Origin: Vanessa cardui
Taxonomy: Eukaryota; Arthropoda; Insecta; Lepidoptera; Nymphalidae
Length of the DNA stretch: 64,000 nt
Direction: 5' to 3'
Assembly (NCBI RefSeq): GCF_905220365.1
Contig: NC_061135.1
Span: forward strand, 6,105,501 to 6,169,500
The position numbers and the translations under genes were made by a program. Within the stretch, counting starts at the first letter, position 1, and each line of letters begins with the position of its first letter. Shown in pieces: positions 60,101-64,000 of the stretch. The notes under the pieces were generated by a model, which worked only from the letters and a program-made list of their open reading frames with translations, was not told the origin of the DNA and did no database searches.

Positions 60101-60700
60101 CGGTGGAGCGCATCCGGCAGCAGCGCGCGCACTCCATACAGATGCCCGACCAGTACGTGTTCTGCCACCTGGCGCTGCTCGAATACGCGGTCAGTATTTG
60201 CTTATATTACGCTAGTACGTGAACAAATAGAAGACTTGTTTTAATACATTGCCTTTTAAGATGTCAGTTCTGGTATAACATTGTCTTAGCCATGTATGGG
60301 TCTTTTATTACAGTTGTTTTTAAAAAGGTTACATACACTATCACGTGTAGTAGTGTCATTGAACAGTAGGGACTGGCCCTGTTAACAATAGAACTTAGTG
60401 AACATATTTCTCCGGTATCTTTCGTAGTCTATACTATGCCCCTATAATAAGTTCAGGTAAGTTTTCTCCTACCGGGCCTCCTTTCAATTTAATAAAAAAA
60501 GATAACAAATAACGAAATGTACGATGACACCGCCCACCCGTGAAGAAGCGTAGCCAAAATGACCATTTTTTGTACTTCTTATTTAGTAATCGAAGAATAA
60601 TAATTGATTATAACGAATTCGGTTTCAGGTAATGCACGGCTACTTAGAGTCGGCCGACTTGTCCGGCTTCGACGAGGAAAACGAAGAGGAGTCGGAATGA
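18092..60700 (+). CDS. Ptpmeg2: Tyrosine-protein phosphatase non-receptor type 9 (MEG2/Ptpmeg2), 15 coding exons
   Basis: Exons: 18092-18124, 26746-26967, 27774-27863, 28761-28901, 50986-51194, 52713-52807, 54400-54505, 55319-55395, 57845-58031, 58232-58392, 59235-59464, 59563-59699, 59884-59960, 60032-60189, 60629-60700. All junctions are GT-AG, all phases agree, and the sum is 1995 bases (664 residues; the human protein has 593). Residues about 5-85 are the CRAL-TRIO N-terminal helices and 86-235 the lipid-binding lobe (GLVFIYDMTDSKYTNF, KVLIVTAPLWFKAPFRI). Residues about 236-370 are an acidic linker, longer than in human. Residues about 385-645 are the phosphatase: KNRYTDV with Tyr397, DYINANYVDGYKQ, KCGQYWP, the WPD loop with Asp534, the signature HCSAGIGRTG with Cys581 and Arg587, and the Gln loop (Q625, Q629). 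All catalytic residues are kept. MEG2 acts on secretory vesicles, where phosphoinositide binding by CRAL-TRIO stimulates the phosphatase and vesicle fusion. The C-terminus is acidic. Confidence 0.95.
20190..20244. repeat. Perfect 26-bp hairpin palindrome with 3-base loop
   Basis: Bases 20190-20215 and 20219-20244 are exact reverse complements around the loop cta. The stem starts atggtaaattt and carries ataaacatac. It lies in Ptpmeg2 intron 1. No other copy was noticed in the window. Confidence 0.9.
26559..26575. repeat. (GA)n microsatellite
   Basis: A run of about eight ga dinucleotides in intron 1, about 170 bp before exon 2. Confidence 0.8.
26746..26967 (+). CDS. Ptpmeg2: Ptpmeg2 coding exon 2 (CRAL-TRIO N-terminal helices)
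   Basis: 74 codons, phase 0 at both ends (tttccag acceptor, GTATGG donor). It holds AIKFLLARKFDVARAHTLW, then TRRREGLIKFEPFEDPLKSE and GKFTIL, which are near-identical in layout to human PTPN9. GC-rich compared with its flanks. Confidence 0.95.
26968..27773 (+). other. Ptpmeg2 intron 2
   Basis: AT-rich intron of 806 bp with nothing I can name. Confidence 0.8.
27774..27863 (+). CDS. Ptpmeg2: Ptpmeg2 coding exon 3 (start of lipid-binding lobe)
   Basis: 30 codons, phase 0 at both ends (ttttctag acceptor, GTAGTT donor). It encodes PTRDATGAAIAVFTANKHFP, parallel to the VRDPTGASIALFTARLHHP segment of human PTPN9. Confidence 0.93.
27864..28760 (+). other. Ptpmeg2 intron 3
   Basis: 897-bp intron whose last third is a SINE insertion (28387-28690, separate entry). 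The remainder is AT-rich with nothing recognised. Confidence 0.8.
28387..28690 (+). mobile_element. tRNA-derived SINE with perfect 12-bp target-site duplication
   Basis: The head resembles a tRNA gene: an A-box-like tggcccagtggttagaacgc and a B-box-like gggttcaaaccca near 28441. The tRNA-unrelated body carries 'ctcggcggtgaaggaaaacatcg' and 'cctcaaagggagaggaggcc', known to me from butterfly SINEs. It ends in a (ttg)n run at 28676-28690. The flanks at 28375-28386 and 28691-28702 are the identical 12-mer taatgaaatagt, which fixes both ends. It lies 58 bp before exon 4 once the duplication is included. Confidence 0.93.
28761..28901 (+). CDS. Ptpmeg2: Ptpmeg2 coding exon 4 (CRAL-TRIO)
   Basis: 47 codons, phase 0 at both ends (tgtgtcag acceptor, GTGAGT donor). 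It encodes GVVYQLDVALQSVDTQRAG and LVFIYDMTDSKYTNFDYEL, core strands of the lipid-binding lobe. The reading frame stays open upstream of the acceptor through part of the SINE to an ATG at 28512. Confidence 0.93.
29585..29825 (+). repeat. SINE-like repeat fragment
   Basis: A B-box-like 'ggttcaaacccagatcggg' at 29606 is followed by a body with 'agcccggagttgagatt', 'tgcctcggaa', 'ggcccgggctaaactctttt' and 'cggtcatgacggaattg'. By memory this is the layout of a common lepidopteran SINE. A (tatg)n run lies at about 29711-29728. The tRNA-like head is incomplete and no target-site duplication was found. Confidence 0.65.
30085..30362. mobile_element. MITE copy 1 (31-bp TIR, 8-bp target-site duplication)
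   Basis: The element begins caatgatgttgtagtaaac and ends as its near reverse complement (tgtttattagaatattattg). The flanks 30077-30084 and 30363-30370 are the identical 8-mer atcaaaac. At 278 bp it has no coding capacity. An 8-bp duplication with TIRs beginning CA points to hAT-like (or P-like) mobilisation. It is closely similar to the copy at 54063-54361. Confidence 0.93.
31113..31355 (+). mobile_element. tRNA-derived SINE (second family)
   Basis: The head has an A-box-like 'gtcgagtggtgtgtacacc' and a B-box-like 'gggttcgatacccgg' (31180-31194). The body contains 'ttttctatgttgtcttggg' and 'gggtgtttgtggtaccgtcg', which I know from lepidopteran SINEs. The tail is an AT-rich tta/att run. It is not a functional tRNA: there is no cloverleaf closed by matching acceptor arms. 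Ends are approximate. Confidence 0.8.
32465..32930 (+). promoter_or_regulatory. GC-rich promoter-like block with possible alternative first exon
   Basis: In the middle of the AT-rich intron 4, bases 32465-32600 are unusually GC- and CpG-rich (gcgggcgtccgcgtcgcgg). Downstream, 32771-32775 is tcagt, the arthropod initiator core, with an AT-rich gatattttt about 25 bases upstream. The sequence from 32773 runs to a good splice donor (ttgtaag|gtaaac, GT at 32928-32929). This looks like a core promoter with a non-coding first exon (32773-32927) carrying only a short upstream frame. It could start a shorter Ptpmeg2 transcript lacking most of the CRAL-TRIO domain. No transcript evidence is available. 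Confidence 0.4.
38180..38315. promoter_or_regulatory. GC-richer island in intron 4, possible regulatory element
   Basis: The block stands out from AT-rich flanks (ggaacgccgccgtgactcatcgctgcgcagcg near 38260) and includes a tgactcat AP-1-like site. A minus-strand frame crosses it but shows no recognised domain. It could be an enhancer or an old coding remnant. Confidence 0.3.
39590..39700. promoter_or_regulatory. GC-richer island with CRE palindrome in intron 4
   Basis: It contains a full cAMP-response-element palindrome tgacgtca at 39639-39646, flanked by GC-rich sequence (ggtcgcgggcggagc; ccgctcgtgccgtacgtgg). It is a candidate enhancer for CREB/ATF-type factors; sequence composition is the only evidence. 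Confidence 0.3.
41255..41350. other. GC-richer island in intron 4
   Basis: A short block (ctctcggcagagttcacctgg, gcgcggaacggggatagc) above the local GC level, not recognised. Confidence 0.25.
44961..45216 (-). repeat. Decayed interspersed repeat, inverted relative of 53251-53530
   Basis: Read on the minus strand it shares order and motifs with the repeat at 53251-53530: a conserved ggtggtagggcccgtctggg-type head, 'gttccagtttgaagag', 'gagccagtg', 'caggcacaagggacataa', and a tail 'gtggccaatttgcctac'. It is strongly diverged and includes an AT-rich expansion near 45020. Confidence 0.75.
45791..45842. repeat. 26-bp tandem duplication (two units)
   Basis: Units 45791-45816 and 45817-45842 differ at one position (attacgtac versus attatgtac) and both end ctccgtatgaaa. 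It is a recent local duplication in intron 4. Confidence 0.9.
50986..51194 (+). CDS. Ptpmeg2: Ptpmeg2 coding exon 5 (end of CRAL-TRIO)
   Basis: 209 bases starting in phase 0 (gttctag acceptor) and ending in phase 2 (GCCTG|GTAACC). It encodes GGYPAKLKKVLIVTAPLWFK and REKLRERVHTVSAPQLGVHV, then LPRQLGGHLEPDHSAW, parallel to human LPENLGGYVKIDLATW. An internal CACACG|GTGAGC looks like a donor but use of it would drop this conserved end. Confidence 0.93.
51195..52712 (+). other. Ptpmeg2 intron 5
   Basis: 1.5-kb AT-rich intron with nothing recognised. Confidence 0.75.
52713..52807 (+). CDS. Ptpmeg2: Ptpmeg2 coding exon 6 (linker start)
   Basis: 95 bases, entering in phase 2 (TG|G makes Trp232, followed by Asn as in human ATWN) and leaving in phase 1 (AAT G|GTAAG). 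It encodes NCYTNNLNTKLDGVIDDYVI and a short rest. An alternative acceptor at 52695-52696 (tttcag) would shift the frame. Confidence 0.85.
53251..53530 (+). repeat. Common lepidopteran SINE-like repeat
   Basis: The head 'tgcccgcttgggtaggtaccacccac' is followed by 'gtgttccgatttgaagggtg', 'gagccagtgtaactgcagg', 'cacaagggacataacatctt' and the tail 'ggcccatatgctcgtccgcc'. I know this repeat type as very abundant in butterfly introns. A diverged inverted copy lies at 44961-45216. Confidence 0.85.
54063..54361. mobile_element. MITE copy 2 (31-bp TIR, 8-bp target-site duplication)
   Basis: It has the same ends as copy 1 (caatgatgttttagtaaac ... gtttattagaatatcattg). The flanks 54055-54062 and 54362-54369 are the identical 8-mer gatagtgt. 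It is 299 bp long; the extra length comes from an internal duplication of the acgtagtaatacgtt segment near 54155-54200. Both copies carry the GC-rich island ggtccccggcgcg. The right end is close to the exon 7 acceptor. Confidence 0.93.
54400..54505 (+). CDS. Ptpmeg2: Ptpmeg2 coding exon 7 (linker)
   Basis: 106 bases, entering in phase 1 and leaving in phase 2 (CTC AG|GTAAGC). It encodes LIDAEAPCDMTKLDNGSDIM and HISDPPYACDPSPL. The acceptor is ggcgtcag with almost no pyrimidine tract. Exons 7 and 8 together add 183 bases (61 codons), so they can be skipped as a pair without frame change. Confidence 0.82.
54506..55318 (+). other. Ptpmeg2 intron 7
   Basis: AT-rich intron; short acacgtat/acacgtgt repeats near 55040-55080. 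Nothing else recognised. Confidence 0.75.
55319..55395 (+). CDS. Ptpmeg2: Ptpmeg2 coding exon 8 (linker)
   Basis: 77 bases, phase 2 in (AG|A makes Arg) and phase 1 out (ATA A|GTAAGT), after a strong tttttttcag acceptor. It encodes HTHGYNGDMKAGHINS and the acidic GDEDDIDLI. Confidence 0.85.
55396..57844 (+). other. Ptpmeg2 intron 8
   Basis: 2.4-kb AT-rich intron with an RTE-type tail (55852-56278). No other element named. Confidence 0.75.
55852..56278 (+). repeat. RTE-type LINE 3' end
   Basis: It begins 'ctagcttttgcccgcgacttcg', contains 'tttcattcaaatcaattcag' and 'aaagagtaacaaacatccat', and ends 'tcgcctttataatagtataa'. This is the typical layout of RTE-like 3' tails in Lepidoptera. It carries no ORF, so it is a 5'-truncated copy. 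Confidence 0.8.
57845..58031 (+). CDS. Ptpmeg2: Ptpmeg2 coding exon 9 (linker to phosphatase N-terminus)
   Basis: 187 bases, phase 1 in (A|CC makes Thr) and phase 2 out (GCC AA|GTACGT). It encodes RGTWSSGEASPGLSDEECGG, a Gly/Ala-rich stretch, then AAEYEEIRARPPAGTFHHA, which corresponds to human YEEYEDIRRENPVGTFHCS. Very GC-rich, with a GGC codon run. Confidence 0.92.
58232..58392 (+). CDS. Ptpmeg2: Ptpmeg2 coding exon 10 (phosphatase)
   Basis: 161 bases, phase 2 in (AA|G makes Lys387), phase 1 out. It encodes LPSNLAKNRYTDVLCYDHSR with the phosphotyrosine-loop Tyr397, then DYINANYVDGYKQRNAFICT. Intron 9 is only 200 bp and holds a T run. Confidence 0.95.
58393..59234 (+). other. Ptpmeg2 intron 10
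   Basis: 842-bp AT-rich intron; the open frame at 58590-58868 has no recognised motif and the wrong composition for this gene. Nothing else seen. Confidence 0.7.
59235..59464 (+). CDS. Ptpmeg2: Ptpmeg2 coding exon 11 (phosphatase)
   Basis: 230 bases, phase 1 in, phase 0 out (AGG|GTGAGC). It encodes PLPKTFGDFWRMVWEQGSL, VVVMTTRTVERGRVKCGQYW and the strand VDVDDDYTVSHLLLTDLR. Strong GC bias at third positions. Confidence 0.95.
59563..59699 (+). CDS. Ptpmeg2: Ptpmeg2 coding exon 12 (WPD loop)
   Basis: 137 bases, phase 0 in (cccgcag acceptor), phase 2 out (CAG GA|GTACGT). It encodes TEQRRRVWHGQYTRWPDYGV with the general-acid Asp534. Intron 11 is under 100 bp and C-rich. Confidence 0.95.
59884..59960 (+). 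CDS. Ptpmeg2: Ptpmeg2 coding exon 13 (catalytic signature)
   Basis: 77 bases, phase 2 in, phase 1 out (ACA G|GTGCGT). It encodes GPPIVVHCSAGIGRT with catalytic Cys581 and Arg587 of the HCX5R P-loop. Confidence 0.95.
60032..60189 (+). CDS. Ptpmeg2: Ptpmeg2 coding exon 14 (Q loop)
   Basis: 158 bases, phase 1 in, phase 0 out (GCG|GTCAGT). It encodes FLTLDTCTSRLAAEGVADV and RAHSIQMPDQYVFCHLALLE with Q625 and Q629. The 71-bp intron before it ends in a (tg)n run directly at the acceptor. Confidence 0.95.
60190..60628 (+). other. Ptpmeg2 intron 14
   Basis: 439-bp AT-rich intron with nothing recognised. Confidence 0.75.
60629..60700 (+). CDS. Ptpmeg2: Ptpmeg2 coding exon 15 (C-terminus)
   Basis: 72 bases in phase 0 (ggtttcag acceptor) ending TGA at 60698-60700. 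It encodes VMHGYLESADLSG and an acidic end FDEENEEESE. No C-terminal membrane segment or other domain follows. Confidence 0.92.
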   Translation, partial: VMHGYLESADLSGFDEENEEESE

Positions 60701-62215
60701 AGACTGTCGCGAGGTGTCTGCAGCTTGCTGTGAAACACGTGTCCACTTGAACCAGCCCCTAGCGCTAAGTCTCCTAGTGTCTACTTAAACGTGTAAATGA
60801 AAACGTTCCTTTAGTAAGAGTAAGGACTGACTAGATCACCCGTCGTCTATTTATTTTTCACGTGCGAGACATCCGTAACCAAAAAGTATAACCTTAATCG
60901 TTTAGGTGTACTCTCTATGTTATTTATTTATGTATAAGAAGTATGGCTGTGTGAAGATTTTTCGTCTTTAATTTATGTAGATGTTTATACTTTATTATGA
61001 AGTAATTCGGTCGGTAATTGCGCAATCGCACTCGTCGCTCGGCGCCCCTTTCGACGAGCCCGATGTATTTAATGTGTTGAGGTGCTGGTAGGTTAAATCA
61101 TTAGTGTCTCGAACGGTCGATTCTTCCATTCGTCGTGGCGTCTTGATGTAATTGTCATTTTTATAACGAATTATCATGTAAATGCGCTTATATAAGACAG
61201 GATAATAACAGAACGCAAACAAGAATCGAGTTCAACGTATAAATAAATATTATAATATTAATGGTTATAGACTGAATACTGTTAATTTCTCTAAATTTTT
61301 ATCGACTCCAACGTCGCTATGAAATCGTAAAGTTATAATAACAGGAACACAAGTAAGTAATTGTATAATTATAGGCCCCTGATAAATAGAAAATACATTA
61401 TAATAGTTACAAATTATATAAATATATAAAATACAAGCTAGTGAAATGTTAGTTAGAAGTCCTTGACTTGTGAAGTTGAAGCAGATATGAATGTTTATTT
61501 TTCAACGGATGTATGTATTAGCGACATATCGTATCACAGATGTATATTTTTAATCGCCGTCCTTTCGTACAATTTACATATCGCATAACGCCTCATTATT
61601 CCACGATATTTGTTTACGATCGCTTGTAAGATACGCTAATATATCTATTAAAGCATACCAGCTGTCACGTGACGTGCTTCATCTTCAGAGCTCTATATGT
61701 TTTGCAAGCTTGTACGATAAATAGACATTTGTGTTCCCATAATCTTAAAACGGGCTTCAGTAAACTTACCGCTTTGAACTGAGAAGTAAATTATAGTATT
61801 ATAACATTTCATGATAGAAATAAATTAAAGTAATATATCGGTCCGGTTAGCCAAGACTACGCGTACAATAACACGGTATACTTACTGGCTTGCGGACCGT
61901 GTGCAGTGCTGCCATCTATCGATCATATCGTTCCTGTACCAACTACTACAACAGGCAGAACACTTAGCACTTTTACGCAATCTATAATGATTTATTTAAG
62001 TAATAAACTCAAAATAATTTACTATCCGAAAGTGTAATTAGACTTTGAAAAGTATAAATCTTGAGTTATAAAGCCATGTTTATATTAACGCATATGGTTA
62101 TCAGTCATCTAAAGTTGTATTCGATATCTTCATATTAAACCAATGTTAACATTAAAATCATTTAATATTTTCTGATATGAACTCGTATGCAATAACAGGA
62201 AATAAAAAAAAAACA
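60701..62215. other. Ptpmeg2 3' UTR and downstream sequence
   Basis: A candidate polyadenylation signal AATAAA lies at 61242-61247, which would give a 3' UTR of about 560 bases; later ones exist. A short inverted repeat (gtccggttagccaag near 61841 and cttgcggac near 61890) is present. No gene seen. Confidence 0.5.
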
Positions 62216-62345
62216 AATTCAAAATAAACTTTATTTAAGTAGGCTTTTACAAGCACTTTTGAATCGTCATTTAACAATTAAGTAAAGCTACCATCGGCTC
62301 GGAAAGTAGAAAAGAAGAACCGACACGAAATGAAAATGTACAAGT
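62216..62345. repeat. Interspersed repeat fragment
   Basis: The stretch 'aactttatttaagtaggctt', 'ttacaagcacttttgaatcg', then 'agctaccatcggctcggaaa' matches by memory a very common lepidopteran repeat tail. The strand of the parent element is not known from this piece. Confidence 0.7.
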
Positions 62346-64000
62346 AATTCAAAATAAATTTGTGACGATTCACTTGTGTGCGTTTTTATACATATGGCCT
62401 TATTTAGCACAAATCTGATACGTGAAGCCCGATTAAGATTTACTGCTTTAACTATTTTTTAACTCGATTGATCTTAATTTTTCATAACATTATGCATTAA
62501 TATTATATATATAAAACCTCAATCCGCCTCAGCAAGACAGAATTATGTACTTTTTTTCACACTAACCTTATTCCAATCCTTACTGTTTGCACTCTTGAAA
62601 TAAATATAAAGATGTATATCAATTGAGATGTATAAATTTCTTTAACAATATCTTGTAAGGGTGTAAACAGAAGAATACATACATAGCTTACAAACCCTGC
62701 CCCAATCCATAGCTGTAGTGTTTGAATAGTTGCAGAATATATTAATTTATAAGATATTCACAAAAATAGATAAATAATAATGAATAGGAAAATATTTTTC
62801 ACTTAGCGTACAAATTTTTTTGCCACGATAAGAAAACTTGTAAATATACGACACATAATATCGAATGTAGTTTTATATCATCGCTCGCTTTTGTTACAAG
62901 GAAACCAAATTTCTAATCTTTTCGATATTTTCATGTTATTTTGTAATCTTTTAATGAAATTGTTGGTCTGGAACGCCTGTTGGTTCTTGCGTCTGTAAAT
63001 ATATTATCATTTTATGTTAAAATCGTAAATTAAAAATTGTGAAATATGTGTGAAATAAAGAAATACTTGTAATATATTGAAAACGAATTTATTCATTGTT
63101 TTTTTCTCTACATATAGTAACTTGCCTGTAAACATTTTTTCCTCAGAAGTATTCATAGTATTTCAATTTACAAAAATAACCAGAGAGGATACACACTTTG
63201 AAAGGAAAATCACATCAAATCCATTTTTTTGTCAAACCATACTGCATGAATGTAGTACACTTTTACGAAGCTGAATTAAACTAAATTTTACCATGACATT
63301 GAAAATCCAATCATATTAACAATTTTATTACATATTTGGTTAATATGCTATACAACGTTATTTTATATAGAGAGCTTAATACTTCACAAGAGCATTGACC
63401 AACTTGCTATAAATCAATATAACAATATGAAAATGTTTGATTATTTATCAGTCTATCAGTGTTCATATTTTATTATTATGTTACAATTGGATGCCATAAT
63501 TTTTCGGCTAAACATATGTAAACTTCGCTTAGCGAACAACTCGTCACTGTCATGACGAAGTGAAGGACAAATCAGTGGAGGCGACTTGCCGAGTCCAGCC
63601 TTTGATTTGTGGGCGAGCAAGCAATCCTGAGTACTGGGCAAAGCAATCAAACGAACTGTTTTGCAACCGTCGTCTGCCAAGGCCCATATCGGCGCAGTGA
63701 GGACGAAAATCGGCGAATCTCAACAAATCTATCAATATTTTGTTACATCCCTTCGCTGGGCGAGGCTGTCCACGTAATATGTTATGTTTTAAAAATCCTT
63801 ATTTGACTACGAAAAAGTATACTCTATAAAAAGCAATATACTTTTTAACAATGTCTAAATTTATTTTGTTAGTATTATTAGCCAAGAACAGTCTCGTCGT
63901 TTCCCCTCACGAAAAGTACGGGTGGCAAATCTTTGCTCAACACCTCAAGCCACGACATGTAAAGTGTAGCGGATACCGATCCCTGGCAAAAGAAATATAA
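62346..64000. other. AT-rich sequence with a GC-richer block near the right edge
   Basis: Mostly AT-rich without recognised content. Bases about 63530-63780 are GC-richer (gtggaggcgacttgccgagtcc, gcccatatcggcgcagtgagg) and may be a repeat or an exon on either strand. An ATG at 63851 opens a 49-codon frame that ends with TAA at the very last base. It starts with a signal-like stretch (MSKFILLVLLAKN) but has no other support. Confidence 0.35.

Noticed and set aside
59240..60222. Minus-strand and alternative-frame ORFs over the GC-rich phosphatase exons
   Set aside because: Composition artefacts: Arg/Ala/Pro-rich, no domain, opposite the real exons.
63851..64000. 49-codon frame ending at the last base with a signal-like start
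   Set aside because: Too short and unsupported to call a gene; no splice sites or homology that I can see, and the context is cut by the window edge.
1..64000. CRISPR arrays, operons, phage or bacterial islands
   Set aside because: The window is animal nuclear DNA with spliced genes; no direct-repeat arrays or prokaryotic gene organisation were seen.

Overview
The window looks like nuclear DNA of a butterfly or moth (Lepidoptera). The background is AT-rich, introns are canonical GT-AG, and the repeats are ones I know from lepidopteran genomes: tRNA-derived SINEs, RTE-like tails, mariner, and a LINE whose 3' end carries the 'aacgagcaggaggctcacctgatgg' type of tail. All gene models were built by hand from open frames, splice sites and phase matching.

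Layout. (1) 1-422 (+): the last two coding exons of an unrecognised acidic protein. (2) 2266-2832 (-): TIMM29, a subunit of the mitochondrial TIM22 translocase. (3) About 3040-6110 is repeats: a broken mariner, a foldback palindrome, and a decayed 5'-truncated LINE copy. (4) 7527-8068 (-): a two-exon gene for a 92-residue secreted protein with dibasic sites that I do not recognise. (5) 8350 to about 11705 (-): a LINE with an unbroken 1052-codon endonuclease/reverse transcriptase ORF, inserted just upstream of that gene. (6) About 12400-13430 (-): a decayed Ty3/Gypsy pol remnant. (7) 14996-15365 (+): a small Cys/His-rich, probably zinc-binding protein. (8) 16189-17292 (-): mitochondrial ribosomal protein L23. 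(9) 18092-60700 (+): one large gene of 15 coding exons that dominates the window, the insect orthologue of PTPN9/MEG2 (Ptpmeg2), with an N-terminal CRAL-TRIO lipid-binding domain and a C-terminal tyrosine phosphatase domain. The exons join in phase to 664 codons plus stop. (10) 60701-64000: 3' UTR and intergenic sequence with a short repeat.

How the parts relate. TIMM29 and mRpL23 are mitochondrial housekeeping genes. Ptpmeg2 is a secretory-vesicle phosphatase by homology. Nothing suggests the genes form a functional cluster. mRpL23 and Ptpmeg2 are head to head, about 800 bp apart.

The clearest new observations are: a MITE family with two copies in Ptpmeg2 introns, each with a perfect 8-bp target-site duplication, one ending about 30 bp before an exon; an in-frame two-exon cassette (exons 7+8) in the Ptpmeg2 linker; a GC-rich promoter-like block in the 22-kb intron 4; a SINE with a perfect 12-bp duplication whose frame runs into exon 4; and long near-perfect palindromes. 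I found no convincing undescribed multi-gene system.
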